Shown piece after piece: positions 34,816 through 43,646 of a DNA stretch of 64,000 nucleotides; the first letter of the stretch is position 1, and every line of letters starts with the position of its first letter. The notes under the pieces are model-generated. The model saw only the letters and a program-made list of their open reading frames with translations, was not told where the DNA came from and did no database searches. Origin of the DNA: Candidatus Avedoeria danica. Its GTDB lineage: Bacteria > Chloroflexota > Anaerolineae > Epilineales > Epilineaceae. The stretch lies in assembly GCA_016703025.1 (NCBI GenBank), contig JADJCV010000003.1:368492-432491 (forward strand), written 5' to 3'. Both the position numbers and the translations under genes were made by a program.

Positions 34816-36186
34816 CTACCGCTGCCCGGTCACACCGTCCGCGATGACCGCCGCCGCGACCCGCCGCCCGATGTCGACCGCGAAGTTCGTCCCGCGGTCC
34901 CAGGGGTAGACCTGGCTCATCGACGCCAGGTAGAGCCCCGGCACCGGGGTCGCCAGGGGCGGGACGTGGGCCGAGAAGCCGCACGGCACGACGGGCTGGG
35001 CGTACGCCGCGCGCGACAGCCACGACGTCCGGACCCAGTCCGGGCGGAACGCCGGGTTGATCCGTTCCAGGGCCGGCAGCCACTGCGCCAGCAGATCGTC
35101 GTGCGCCATCGTGAAGGCGGGGTGGTCCGGCGGCAGGTAGTCGCCCATGTAGACCAGGTGATCGCCCCCGTAATGGGCTGCATCGATGAGGTTCGTGTGC
35201 TCGACGCACGCCAGGAACGGCATCTCGCGCTTGTCGAGGTTCAGCCAGTACGTGCCGTCCGTCATGAGCTGCTGCTTGAGCGCAAGCACGAACACGACCG
35301 CCCCGAGGTGCTCGAGGTCGGCCAAGCGGCCGGTGTAGTCCGCCGGCAGGTCGGGCGCCATCCGGGCCAGCACGTGCGGCGCCGTCGTCGCCACCACCGC
35401 ATCGAACGTCGACTCGCCGTCGCCGGCGGCCACGGCCAGGCCGGCGTCCGTTCGGCGGATGCCCCGCACCGGCGTGGACAGCCGGACGGCGGCGCCGCGG
35501 CCCTCGACAGCGCGCCGCAGGGTGTCGGCGTATGCCTGGAAGCCGCCGGCGACGTAGATCAGCTTGAAGGAGCGGGCGTGCAGGCGTGCCCATAGCCAGC
35601 TCATCGGCACGTGCTCGTAGTGCTCGGGGCCGAACTTGCCGAGGAGCAGCGGCTCCCAGATGGCCGCGTAGGCGCGCTTGCCCATCCAGCGCCGGGCCCA
35701 TGCGGCCGCGGTGACGTTCTCGAGCGAGCGCCAGTCGGGCGTGAGCTTGAGGTACGCCCCGACGGCGCCCATCCGAACGCGGTCGATGAACGGCATGCCC
35801 GGGAACGTCAGGATCGGGACGACGCCGTCCAGCGGGTAGGCCTTGCCCCGGTAGAACGAAGCCGAGACCGGGCGCAGCGTCTGCAGGTGGTCGGCGAAGC
35901 CGATCTCGCCGGCCAGGCCGATGATCGCGCGATCGGTTTGGAAGAGGTGATGGTAGTAGTGCTCCAGCGGCCACTCCCACGACGCGTCGCGGAAGCCCCC
36001 GGCCAGCCCGCCGGCGTGCTCGGCCCCGTCGTACACCGTCACCGACCAGCCGTCGCCGGCCAGATCCCACGCCGCGCTCAGCCCGGCGAAGCCGGCGCCG
36101 ATCACGGCAACGGAGCGGCCCGAGGACGCCGCGGGCGAAGACGCGGGTGAGGACGCAGGTGAAGAGGATGCCAAGGGTTGGCTCAT
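34816..36186 (-). CDS. FAD-dependent oxidoreductase (amine-oxidase/protoporphyrinogen-oxidase-like)
   Basis: The 456-aa protein begins at the ATG at 36186, overlapping the upstream flippase-like stop in ATGA. After a Ser/Pro/Ala-rich leader comes the dinucleotide-binding motif VAVIGAGFAGLSAAWDLA (about 25-45), then VYDGAEHAGGLAGGF and EWPLEHYYHHLFQTD. The C-terminal FAD contact is PVPGLYLASMSQVYPWDRGT. This subgroup is commonly found beside glycosyltransferases and membrane flippase-like proteins in Chloroflexota and Actinobacteria. That suggests oxidation or isomerisation in lipid or sugar metabolism. The substrate is unknown. Confidence 0.87.
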   Translation of the reverse strand: MSQPLASSSPASSPASSPAASSGRSVAVIGAGFAGLSAAWDLAGDGWSVTVYDGAEHAGGLAGGFRDASWEWPLEHYYHHLFQTDRAIIGLAGEIGFADHLQTLRPVSASFYRGKAYPLDGVVPILTFPGMPFIDRVRMGAVGAYLKLTPDWRSLENVTAAAWARRWMGKRAYAAIWEPLLLGKFGPEHYEHVPMSWLWARLHARSFKLIYVAGGFQAYADTLRRAVEGRGAAVRLSTPVRGIRRTDAGLAVAAGDGESTFDAVVATTAPHVLARMAPDLPADYTGRLADLEHLGAVVFVLALKQQLMTDGTYWLNLDKREMPFLACVEHTNLIDAAHYGGDHLVYMGDYLPPDHPAFTMAHDDLLAQWLPALERINPAFRPDWVRTSWLSRAAYAQPVVPCGFSAHVPPLATPVPGLYLASMSQVYPWDRGTNFAVDIGRRVAAAVIADGVTGQR

Positions 36187-37313
36187 CCCGCCGCAGCGGA
36201 GCTCGTGTCCGCCCCCCGGTCGCCCGTCCCTTGGTCGCTCGCCCCGTGGTCGCTCGCCCCGTGGTCGCCCGACCCGTCGCCGCCCGACCCGTCGTCGCCC
36301 ACCATCGCCGCGTTCGCCTGCCGCAGGCTGACGTGCGAGCGCCAGAGGTACCACGCGCCGAGGAGCGTGATCGGGAACCAGAGCGCCACATGCAGGACCA
36401 CGGTGTAGGCCGTCGCAATGGACTGGGCGACGCCGGCGGCGGTCAGGACGGCGATGCCGGGCGCATCGAACGTCCCGATGTGGCCGGGCCCGGCCGGGAT
36501 CGTCGTCGCCAGGTTGACGATGCCGTTCATCAGCATGAGCGTGATGAAGCTGACCTGCATGTCCGGGAAGGCATGCATGACGAACCAGTACTTCATCGTC
36601 TCGCACAGCCAGATGACGACGCTCGTGAGGAAGAGCATGAGCACTTCACGCCGGCCCGAGAGGCTCTCGAGGCCCTCCGTGAAGCGATCGACGACGCCCC
36701 ACAGCTGGTCGGCGTGCGCCCCGTCGGCCGAGCGGCGGCGCGACATGCCGAGGACCGCCGCGCCGAGCGTGACGAACGGGCTGGCGAGGCGCCGCAGGCG
36801 GTCCGGCCGGCCGGCAAGGAAGAGGAACGTGACGAGCGCGCCGATGAACAGCACGGTGCAGACGACGATCAGCGGCCGATACTTCTCGAGCGCGTCCGAC
36901 TCGAAGCTGACGAACGGCAGCGCGACGAACACGAACGCCAGCATCGTCAGGCCGTCGAACAGACGCTCGAGGACCACGGTGGCCAGGCTGGCGCTCATCC
37001 GGACGCCGGTCTCGCGCTTGAGGACGTAGCTTCGCAGCACCTCGCCGGCGCGGGCCGGATAGACGTTGTTGCCCATGTAGCCGATGCAGACGAACCGGAA
37101 CAGCCGCCGCATCGGGACATCGACGAGGTGGCTGAGCATCGTGTGCCAGCGCCACGTGCGCGCCCAGACGCCGACGAAGTAGACCGCCACGCCCGGCACG
37201 AGCCAGATGTAGTGCGCGTCGGCCACATGCCGGGCGAACGCATCGAGCTCGAGGCCGCGCACGGCGTACAGCACGAACACGGCGCTGATCGCGACGCCGA
37301 TGGCCAGGCGCAC
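36183..37313 (-). CDS. Lysylphosphatidylglycerol synthase/flippase-type membrane protein
   Basis: This 376-aa integral membrane protein of the LPG_synthase_TM (UPF0104) family begins at GTG 37313. The first helix starts at once (RLAIGVAISAVFVLYAVRG), so no longer start is needed. Family signatures are RTWRWHTMLSHL, FRFVCIGYMGNNVYPARAGE, VLRSYVLKRETG and TVVLERLFDGLTML. The late helices include TTIPAGPGHIGTFDAPG. Members lacking the catalytic aminoacyl-transfer domain, as here, are thought to flip lipids or assist lipid-linked sugars. The C-terminus is a low-complexity GDGSGDHGASDHG tail. It heads a coupled pair with the FAD protein and possibly the glycosyltransferase. Confidence 0.88.
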   Translation of the reverse strand: MRLAIGVAISAVFVLYAVRGLELDAFARHVADAHYIWLVPGVAVYFVGVWARTWRWHTMLSHLVDVPMRRLFRFVCIGYMGNNVYPARAGEVLRSYVLKRETGVRMSASLATVVLERLFDGLTMLAFVFVALPFVSFESDALEKYRPLIVVCTVLFIGALVTFLFLAGRPDRLRRLASPFVTLGAAVLGMSRRRSADGAHADQLWGVVDRFTEGLESLSGRREVLMLFLTSVVIWLCETMKYWFVMHAFPDMQVSFITLMLMNGIVNLATTIPAGPGHIGTFDAPGIAVLTAAGVAQSIATAYTVVLHVALWFPITLLGAWYLWRSHVSLRQANAAMVGDDGSGGDGSGDHGASDHGASDQGTGDRGADTSSAAAG

Positions 37314-37433
37314 GGCGCTGCCGGTGCGGCCGGCGGCGCGCGGCGCGCGGGGTGGGGAGGCGTGGGGGGGTGGGTCATGAGCGGCCGGCCATCATAGCAT
37401 ACGGCCTCTATTGCCGAGGTCGCGTTAACGTCG

Positions 37434-37459
37434 CCGGCGGCCGCTCGTGCGGCCGCCGG
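37434..37459. terminator. Perfect GC hairpin between the flippase start and the SWIM gene end
   Basis: CCGGCGGCCGC (37434-37444), loop TCGT, GCGGCCGCCGG (37449-37459). It lies about 50 bases past the stop of the small SWIM gene. No T-run follows, so termination is only probable. Confidence 0.45.
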
Positions 37460-37505
37460 GAAGGTGCGTTGTGACTGTCGGAGTGTCTGGTCGGACGCGC
37501 CGGGG

Positions 37506-37766
37506 TTACGCCACCGGCGCGCTGATCTCGCCCATGGTGACCGTCTCGCCGAGGACACGCTCCATCGTCATCGTGTGCGGGCAGTGGCCGTGGTGCTCGA
37601 ACCCTTCGCAGTCGCAGGTCCAATGGCCGTGGTCGTAGCCCACCTTGTGGTCGCGGTGGTCACCGTCGACCGTAACGTTGAAGCTGTTGAAGACGATTCG
37701 CTGCTCACGCTCTTGGGCGTAGCGCATCGACTTCTCCACGTCGGCGACATAGGTGCTGGGCAGCAT
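37506..37766 (-). CDS. Small SWIM-type zinc-finger protein
   Basis: The 86-aa protein starts at the ATG at 37766, preceded by AGGAGA. The centre reads HWTCDCEGFEHHGHCPHTMT, a SWIM finger (CxC-xn-CxH), with short flanking strands (RIVFNSFNVTVDGDHRDH) and MERVLGE after it. SWIM fingers bind nucleic acid or protein; such mini-proteins are widespread and uncharacterised. It stands alone between two minus-strand transcription units, behind the terminator at 37,864. Confidence 0.8.
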   Translation of the reverse strand: MLPSTYVADVEKSMRYAQEREQRIVFNSFNVTVDGDHRDHKVGYDHGHWTCDCEGFEHHGHCPHTMTMERVLGETVTMGEISAPVA

Positions 37767-37863
37767 GACTCGCTCTCTCCTGCTTTCTCGCGGCCGCAAG
37801 GCCAGCGGTGGGCTGGGCGCCGTTCGGGAAGGGGGACGCCCACGTGAGGATGGAAGAGGGGCG

Positions 37864-37897
37864 AAAAAAAGGGCGCCCCCACAATCGGGTGGCGCCA
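37864..37897 (-). terminator. Rho-independent terminator after the CRTAC1 gene
   Basis: On the minus strand GGCGCCACCC, loop GATTGT, GGGGGCGCC and then CTTTTTTT form a strong hairpin plus T-run. It is about 90 bases after the CRTAC1-gene stop at 37990, so it ends the TPR-CRTAC1 operon. Confidence 0.8.
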
Positions 37898-37989
37898 CGC
37901 CAATCACACCGGCGAACCAAGTGTCTCGTACATGGGGGCCAGTATAGCCCCCGAGCGGGGGGTGTCAAGGACGGTTCGAGGCGCCGCCG

Positions 37990-39822
37990 TCACGGGGCGA
38001 TGACCGTGGCCCCCGGCACGTAGCGCTCCGGCGCCGCGCCCTGTACGACGCGGTAGAACGCACCGCCCGCGACGTCGCCCAGATCCTGCTCGGTTCCGTC
38101 GGGCCAGCGGATGGCCACCACTTCGGCCCGATCCGCTGATCCGAGCCCGACGTGGACCCTTCGATCCGATACCGAGAGGTAGCTCGCCGCGCCGGTGACC
38201 TGCCGGTAGATCACGCGGTCCCCGACCACGGCCTTGATCCGCGCTCCGATCGCCGAGCGGTTGCCGCCCGCGCCCTCGAGCCAGAGGCTGATCCAACCGC
38301 CGCGTCCGGCCGAGTCGTTCCGCCCGATCGCGAGCGGCCCGTTGTTCCGGCTGAACACGACGTCCACCGACCCGTCCCCGTCGAGATCGCCCGTGGCGAG
38401 GCCGCGGTTCACGAACGGCGCCGTGAAGGCCGAACCGGCGGCGGCGCTGACGTCGCTGAAGCCGCCTTGGTCGTCGTTCTCGTAGAGCAGGTTCGACTGG
38501 GCGAACGTCGTGCCCGGCCGGACGTCGGCGGCGTTGTCGAAGATGTGGCCGGCGGCCACGGCCAGATCCTCGTCGCCGTCGTTGTCGGCGTCGAGGAAGG
38601 CGGTGCCCCACTTCAGGCGGCCGCGTGCCGACTGGCCGATGCCGCTGGCGTCGTTCACCTCATTGAAGAGGAGTCCGGTGCGCTGGCGCATCAGGCTGAG
38701 CGGCTCGTTCTCGAAGTACGCGATCGCCAGATCCACCTGCCCGTCGCCGTTCGGATCCCCGGCGTCGACGCCCATGCCGGCCTGGGTCCGGCCGTCCGAG
38801 CTGAGCGCGACCCCGGCCCGCAGCGCGCTGTCCGTGAAGCGGCCGGCGCCGTCGTTCAGCCAGAGGTGGTTCGGGCTGATGTCGTTGGCGACGAACGCAT
38901 CGACGTCGCCGTCCCGGTCGATGTCCACCAGGGAAAGGGCGAGACCGTTGGCGGTCAGCGCGCTGATCCCGGCCTCGGCCGAGGCATCGGTGAACACGCC
39001 GCGGCCGTCGTTCAAGAAGAGCTTGTCGGACTGCCCCTTGAAGAGGAGCGGCGTGCAGTAGACCTGGATCCCGCCCTCGAAGCACGGCTGGGCCGTGGCA
39101 TCGTCGTATTCCAGGTAGCGCGCGACGAAGAGGTCGAGGTCGCCGTCGCGGTCGGCGTCGAAGAACCCGGCGCTCGATCCCCAGCCGATATCGCCCGGGA
39201 TCCCGCTGCCGCCCGAAACGTCCTCGAACGCGGCCCCGGTGTTGCGCAGCAGCCGCATCCCGTCGCCGTATGCCGTCAGCGCGATGTCCGTCCAACCGTC
39301 GCCGTCGATGTCGCCCGCCGCGACGCCCATGCCGTAGCCCGCGCTCGGCAGCCGCCACTCGTCCGTCGCGTCCCGGAACGCGCCCTTGCCGTCGCCGAGG
39401 TAGAGCCGGTTCGCGGCGCCCGCCGGTCGCTCCGCGGCGCCGGCCGCACCGCTGTTGATCGCGATGAGATCCGGCGCCCCGTCGCGGTTCACGTCGACGA
39501 CCGCCACGCCGGAGCCCATGATTTCGGGCATGAGCTTCGCCGACGTGTAGGTCGCGACGTGCGTGAACGCGACGCCGGACTCCGCGGTGACGTCGTCGAA
39601 GCGCAGGGTCGCGGACGCCGTGAGCGGCGCGGTCGTCGGCGGCACGGCGCTCGGCGCCGCGGCTGGCGAGCACGCAGCGGCAAGGACGATGAGCGCGGCT
39701 GCGGTCCAGCCCGTGCGCACCCAATACAGGCGATTCCAATCCGTGCGCGGCCGGCAAGCCCGGCGACGCCGCGCGTGCCGGCGAACCCCTGGACTCAACG
39801 GCGGCTCCGCGGCTCCCGTCAT
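37990..39822 (-). CDS. CRTAC1-family FG-GAP/VCBS repeat protein with ASPIC/UnbV domain (copy A)
   Basis: The 610-aa protein begins at the ATG at 39822, overlapping the TPR-gene stop (ATGA). The N-terminus has an Arg-rich stretch, a hydrophobic segment and the lipobox-like LAAACSP near residue 50, so it is probably exported as a lipoprotein. At least eight FG-GAP/VCBS blades carry the Ca-binding loop DxDxDGxxD (DIDGDGWTD, DADRDGDLD, DIDRDGDVD, DADNDGDED, DLDGDGSVD), predicting a seven- to eight-bladed propeller. The C-terminal ASPIC/UnbV domain reads ASYLSVSDRRVHVGLGSADR then IRWPDGTEQDLGDV. It is a close paralogue of 50,528-52,349. No biochemical function is known; a calcium-stabilised surface or periplasmic binding role is inferred. 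Confidence 0.9.
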   Translation of the reverse strand: MTGAAEPPLSPGVRRHARRRRACRPRTDWNRLYWVRTGWTAAALIVLAAACSPAAAPSAVPPTTAPLTASATLRFDDVTAESGVAFTHVATYTSAKLMPEIMGSGVAVVDVNRDGAPDLIAINSGAAGAAERPAGAANRLYLGDGKGAFRDATDEWRLPSAGYGMGVAAGDIDGDGWTDIALTAYGDGMRLLRNTGAAFEDVSGGSGIPGDIGWGSSAGFFDADRDGDLDLFVARYLEYDDATAQPCFEGGIQVYCTPLLFKGQSDKLFLNDGRGVFTDASAEAGISALTANGLALSLVDIDRDGDVDAFVANDISPNHLWLNDGAGRFTDSALRAGVALSSDGRTQAGMGVDAGDPNGDGQVDLAIAYFENEPLSLMRQRTGLLFNEVNDASGIGQSARGRLKWGTAFLDADNDGDEDLAVAAGHIFDNAADVRPGTTFAQSNLLYENDDQGGFSDVSAAAGSAFTAPFVNRGLATGDLDGDGSVDVVFSRNNGPLAIGRNDSAGRGGWISLWLEGAGGNRSAIGARIKAVVGDRVIYRQVTGAASYLSVSDRRVHVGLGSADRAEVVAIRWPDGTEQDLGDVAGGAFYRVVQGAAPERYVPGATVIAP

Positions 39823-40844
39823 GGCGTGAACGCCGTGTCGAGCGCCGCTTCCGGCGTGCCGAGCTCGAGCGCCGCGGCGATGCCGAGCGCCTTGTCGGCG
39901 TCGTCGAAGCGGCCGAGGGCGATGTAGACGTCCTTGAGCGTGCGGTACATCTCGTGCTTCCGGGCTTCCGGCAGACGCGGGATGATCGAGTGGGCCAGGC
40001 GCTCGGCCTCCGCGAACCGGCCGGCGTCGAATGCCGCGCGCAACTCGTTCAGGCGGTCGTTGACCCACGTGGTGTTCGCCGTCTCGGCCTCACGGGTGAC
40101 GCGCATCGCCTCCGTCGTCGCCTGTACGTCCGCTGCGGCGGCACCGTCGCCGCCGATCGCCATTGCCCGGCTCAGGACGTTGCGCGCGAACTCGTGCCGT
40201 GGGTTGATCTTCAGCACGTCGTTGAGAATGCGGATCGCCCGCTCGACCTTGCCCTCCTCCATGAACGCCTCGGCGCGCATCGTCATGATGTCGACGTTCT
40301 TGCTGGCGACGATCGGCTGCCAGAGCGCGTCGACGTTCGGCACGGCTTCCGCGAACCGCTGCTGGTAGTAGAGTGCCGCCGCCAGGAGGCTCGCGTAGTC
40401 TACGTTCGTCGGATCGGCCGCGGCGAGCGGCTTGATGTGTGCCTCCCCCTTGTCGAACTCCTGGAGGTAGCGGATCTCGATCCGCGCCAGGTTCGCCGTG
40501 TCCGTGGCTACCCGCGACGCGTCGGGGATCGCCCTAAGGACCTCGGCCAGCGCCGGCCAGTCCTGGCATGCCGTGGCGTGCGCCCGCCGGGCCAGCATCA
40601 CCTCCGGCGCGTCCGGGTACTGAGCGGCGACGGCCGCCACCGCCGCATCCGCATCGGGATTACACGCGCCGGTGCCGGCGCCTGTCACCGCCTGCAGCGT
40701 GGCCAGCGCGCCCGGGTCCCGCTGCTGCAGCGGCGTCGCGCCGGATGGGTTGCTGCGGCATGCCGCGCCTAGAAGGGCGAACGCGAGCGCGCAAAGGGCG
40801 GGCGCGCGTCGTCGGGCGGACGAGGGCGGGCGACAGCATCGCAT
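39819..40844 (-). CDS. TPR lipoprotein, partner of CRTAC1 copy A
   Basis: This is a 341-aa protein with the ATG at 40844 after GAAGGAC. The signal peptide ends in the lipobox LLGAACRS (Cys29). The rest is helical with TPR spacing (SLLAAALYYQQRFAEAVPNV; AEAFMEEGKVERAIRILNDV-LKINP; LYIALGRFDDADKALG-like VYIALGRFDDADKALGIAAA). Four cysteines are near the N-terminus. It is equivalent in length, order and coupling to the TPR gene at 52,346-53,395. It probably presents a protein-binding scaffold on the outer face of the membrane. It is divergent from the dockerin-like gene at 41,143, 298 bases away. Confidence 0.85.
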   Translation of the reverse strand: MRCCRPPSSARRRAPALCALAFALLGAACRSNPSGATPLQQRDPGALATLQAVTGAGTGACNPDADAAVAAVAAQYPDAPEVMLARRAHATACQDWPALAEVLRAIPDASRVATDTANLARIEIRYLQEFDKGEAHIKPLAAADPTNVDYASLLAAALYYQQRFAEAVPNVDALWQPIVASKNVDIMTMRAEAFMEEGKVERAIRILNDVLKINPRHEFARNVLSRAMAIGGDGAAAADVQATTEAMRVTREAETANTTWVNDRLNELRAAFDAGRFAEAERLAHSIIPRLPEARKHEMYRTLKDVYIALGRFDDADKALGIAAALELGTPEAALDTAFTP

Positions 40845-41002
40845 GACGATGTCCTTCGTTCAGCGCGAGCGGGCGAGGAAGGGTGGCATGGGCAAGCAAG
40901 GTGACGCGGCTCGTATCGGACGCTCGCACGCGCTGCGTCTCGCAGGCACGGCAGGACAGTGCGCCGCCCAATCCAGCGTATCTTTCCACAGGGCCGACGC
41001 GT

Positions 41003-41008
41003 TATAGT
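41003..41008 (+). promoter_or_regulatory. Probable -10 box of the dockerin-like gene (copy A)
   Basis: TATAGT in the context GACGCGTTATAGTAG. The same CGTTATA core precedes the second dockerin-like gene (57,418) and the giant gene copy A (43,820). The 298-base gap between 40844 and 41143 otherwise shows no gene. Confidence 0.4.
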
Positions 41009-41142
41009 AGCCAGTGTAGCACAGCGGCGGGCCCCCGCCCCGCAGGTGCTGCGCGTGGAGCGAGGGTCGCTATCGCTCTGAGACCGACGGTTCCAACCGG
41101 TCGTTCCAATCCATCGATCGAGACTTGAAGGAGGCAGGGTTT

Positions 41143-41499
41143 ATGCGAACCATGAAGCTGCTGGCGTTGGCCGGCATTGCGCTGATCATCGGTGTTGCCC
41201 TCGGTACCCGGAGCGCTTCGGCGCAGGTTGCGCCCGTTCCGGTGGACGTCGTCACGTGCACGACGACCGTTTACGACCTGAACAGCGACGGGAAGCTCGG
41301 CAAGGCGGACATCATGGAGCTTTGGAACCGCATCCAGAGCAGCGAGTGCAACAACTCGTCCGCGACCGGCGACTGCGCGCAGTACGACCGAAACGGCGAC
41401 GGCGTGGTGAACTTCGACGACGTGTTGTTCGTGTACAACCACTTCGTCCTGTGCGTGAACCCGATCAGCACGGTCAGGCGGCCGAGCGGCGGGCGCTAG
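41143..41499 (+). CDS. Secreted dockerin/EF-hand-like mini-protein (copy A)
   Basis: The 118-aa protein starts at the ATG at 41143, after AAGGAGG; the upstream TTG would place the ribosome-binding site inside the gene. A signal peptide (MKLLALAGIALIIGVALGTR, cleaved near SASAQV) is followed by two calcium-loop repeats, DLNSDGKLGKADIMELWNRI and DRNGDGVVNFDDVLFVYNHF. These fit the dockerin I/EF-hand loop DxNxDGxxxxxD plus helix. Four cysteines bracket the repeats. No other domain is present, so it is either a free dockerin-like module or a small calcium-binding protein. Its paralogue is at 57,537. A long perfect terminator follows. Confidence 0.85.
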   Translation: MRTMKLLALAGIALIIGVALGTRSASAQVAPVPVDVVTCTTTVYDLNSDGKLGKADIMELWNRIQSSECNNSSATGDCAQYDRNGDGVVNFDDVLFVYNHFVLCVNPISTVRRPSGGR

Positions 41500-41546
41500 C
41501 GCTCCGCTCAGCGACGGCGGGTTCGAGCCCGCCTGCCACGATCGAC

Positions 41547-41584
41547 ACGACCGGCCACCGCGAGAGCGGTGGCCGGTCGTTTTT
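41547..41584 (+). terminator. Rho-independent terminator of dockerin-like gene A
   Basis: ACGACCGGCCACCGC, tetraloop GAGA, GCGGTGGCCGGTCGT and then TTTT: a perfect 15-bp stem with a GNRA-type loop, 48 bases after the stop. Confidence 0.92.
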
Positions 41585-41649
41585 CGGTCCGCGCTCGCGG
41601 TTCGCACCGGGACAGCGCCGGTCAGTTGCGGCGGCCGGGTCCTGCGCGA

Positions 41650-42825
41650 TCAGCCAGCACGCGGCCCTTCCCGCGCCGCACCGACCCGCCGCTTGAGCTC
41701 GTCAATCGCCGCGATCGGCGTCGGCGCCTCGGTGTAGCGTGCCGCCAGCGCCAAGCTGAGCACGTCGCCGTATGAGACGAGCCAAAGGGCCGCCGCCAGA
41801 CCGTGCGGATGCGGCGCGACGACACGGACCGAAGCGATTCCGCGGTCCTCGAGGAGCGTGCGCATCCCTGCCGTGCCGAGGTGCTCGTGCGCGTCGGATC
41901 GATCGACGTCCTCGGCTCGGGCGGCCGCTTCCGCTCGATCGGACGATCCGCTTCGAATCACCTGCACGCCCACCTCTCCGCCCGCCAGCGCCACATCCAG
42001 TGCCCCCAGGAACACCGCCGTCGCCCGTTCGGCCAGCCATGACGGATGGCCGAAACCGACGACGGTGTTGTGGAACATCTCGGGCAGCGTGTCCGTCACG
42101 GCCAACGCCTTGGCGTTCTCGTTGAGCTGGCCCTTCCACCGCCGCGCGACCGGCGCCAGCGCGTCCGCCGCGTACAGCAGCGGCACGCGCTCGACGAGCG
42201 CGTCCGCGAGCGCGGACGGCGACAGCGCGTCGCCAAACGCGCCGTCCAGCACTGTCTGTGCCGCAGCCGCAGCGCCCACGTCGCAGCCGGGCGGCACGGC
42301 GCCGGCGGCCTCGAGGACGGTGAGCATCGCCGCGATCCCGTGGCCGAGCGCGGCGCGCGGCGGACCGCCGGGCGGGATCGCGATCACCGCGGCGCCGGCG
42401 TCGCGCGCCTCAGCGGCAAAGTCCTCGCCCGCCGTCACCACGACGACCCGCGCGCCAGCGCGGCGCGCCGCCTGCCATGCGAGGCGCGTCTCCCTCGTCC
42501 GGCCGGAGTGGCTGGACGCGACGACGAGTGTGTCGGGACCGACCCAACCCGGCAGGTGTGCGCTGCGGACGACCGTGATCGGCAGCACCGCCCGATCGGA
42601 CAGCGCGCCGGCGACGATGTCGGCCGCGATCGCCGAGCCGCCCATGCCGCACACGACGACCGCCTGGATTGCGGGCCGGCCAGGCGCCAAGGGCAGCGTC
42701 CAGCCCGCCAGCCGGCGGCGCGTGTCGACGAGCTGCGTGGGCAGTGCTGCGACGAGGGCGGCCATCGGGTCGCCGGCCATCGGGTTGGCGGCTGCTGCAT
42801 CGCCCGGTTCGACGGCGTCCGTCAT
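41650..42825 (-). CDS. Bifunctional phosphoglucose/phosphomannose isomerase (SIS domain)
   Basis: The 391-aa protein starts at the ATG at 42825, overlapping the rsmI stop in ATGA. Two SIS (sugar isomerase) domains are seen. The first has VVVCGMGGSAIAADIVAGAL, VVASSHSGRTRET and VVVTAGEDFAAEA. The second has the family motif QLNENAKALAVTDTLPEMFHN-TVVGF, with catalytic Glu and His candidates. These match the PGI/PMI family of archaea and deep-branching bacteria, which interconverts glucose-6-P, fructose-6-P and mannose-6-P. It is slightly longer than the usual 330-350 aa, owing to Ala-rich loops. It is inserted, with rsmI, between the dockerin-like and giant genes of module copy A. Confidence 0.9.
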   Translation of the reverse strand: MTDAVEPGDAAAANPMAGDPMAALVAALPTQLVDTRRRLAGWTLPLAPGRPAIQAVVVCGMGGSAIAADIVAGALSDRAVLPITVVRSAHLPGWVGPDTLVVASSHSGRTRETRLAWQAARRAGARVVVVTAGEDFAAEARDAGAAVIAIPPGGPPRAALGHGIAAMLTVLEAAGAVPPGCDVGAAAAAQTVLDGAFGDALSPSALADALVERVPLLYAADALAPVARRWKGQLNENAKALAVTDTLPEMFHNTVVGFGHPSWLAERATAVFLGALDVALAGGEVGVQVIRSGSSDRAEAAARAEDVDRSDAHEHLGTAGMRTLLEDRGIASVRVVAPHPHGLAAALWLVSYGDVLSLALAARYTEAPTPIAAIDELKRRVGAAREGPRAG

Positions 42826-43646
42826 CGATCGTGCTCCCACATCTTATATACGTCGCGCACCGGCCAGCCGGCGGCGGCCGCAACGTCCTTGGCCGCAGCG
42901 CGCGCGCCGGCACCGGCGGCCCGCCGGAGTTCGAGGGCGGCGGCGACGTCCTCGGCCGGCCAGAGCACCGGTGATGCGGCTGGGCAGCCGGCAATGACGA
43001 GCGTGAACTCGCCGCGCGGAGTGTGTGCGGTGAAGTGCGTCCGCAGCGCGCTAAGCGGGCCGCGCACGATCTCCTCGTACAGCTTCGTCAGCTCGCGGCA
43101 CGCGACCGCCGGTCGATCGCCGAGCGTGTCGGCCAGCGCATCGAGCGTCGCCAGCAGGCGGTGCGGCGCCTCGAAGACGACGAGCGGGTGGTCGATCGCC
43201 GCCACGGAGACCAGCCGGGCCTTGCGCGCCGCCTTGGTGCGTGGGACGAAGCCGAGAAACGTGAAGGCGTTGGCCGCCATGCCGCTCACGGCCAGCGCGG
43301 TCGTCACAGCCGACGGGCCAGGCACGGCGGTGACGGCGTGGCCGGCCGCCACCGCCTCAAGGACAAGTTCGGCGCCGGGGTCCGACAGGCCGGGCGTGCC
43401 GGCGTCGGTCACGTAGGCGATCCGGTGCTCCGCCAGGCGGGCGACGAGGCCGGCGCGGCGGGCGGGGGAGGAATGGGCGTGGAAGCTCTGCAGCGGGGTG
43501 CGGATGCCGAAGCGGTCCAGCAGACGGCGCGTGATGCGCGTGTCCTCGGCCACGATAAGGTCGACCTCGCCCAGCACGCGCACGGTCCGGTGACCGATGT
43601 CCTCGAGGTTGCCGATCGGCGTGGCGACGACAACGAGCTCACCCAC
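42822..43646 (-). CDS. rsmI: 16S rRNA 2'-O-ribose C1402 methyltransferase RsmI
   Basis: This 274-aa protein begins at GTG 43646 after AAAGGGAC, giving the standard opening GELVVVATPIGNLEDIGHRT. Family motifs follow: VAEDTRITRRLLDRFGI, SFHAHSS, AYVTDAGTPGLSDPGAELV, AVPGPSAVTTALAVSGM, FLGFVPR and VVFEAPHRLLATL. The domain ends in RGEFTLVIAG plus a C-terminal helical extension. It uses S-adenosylmethionine to methylate C1402 of 16S rRNA. The longer upstream frame is Arg/Pro-rich non-coding sequence. It is first gene of a two-gene operon with the isomerase. Confidence 0.95.
   Translation of the reverse strand: MGELVVVATPIGNLEDIGHRTVRVLGEVDLIVAEDTRITRRLLDRFGIRTPLQSFHAHSSPARRAGLVARLAEHRIAYVTDAGTPGLSDPGAELVLEAVAAGHAVTAVPGPSAVTTALAVSGMAANAFTFLGFVPRTKAARKARLVSVAAIDHPLVVFEAPHRLLATLDALADTLGDRPAVACRELTKLYEEIVRGPLSALRTHFTAHTPRGEFTLVIAGCPAASPVLWPAEDVAAALELRRAAGAGARAAAKDVAAAAGWPVRDVYKMWEHDR

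Noticed and set aside
41510..41545. T-arm-like sequence GCGGGTTCGAGCCCGC resembling a tRNA 3' end
   Set aside because: The stem/loop spacing is one base short of a T-arm, and no D-arm, anticodon arm or acceptor stem is found upstream.
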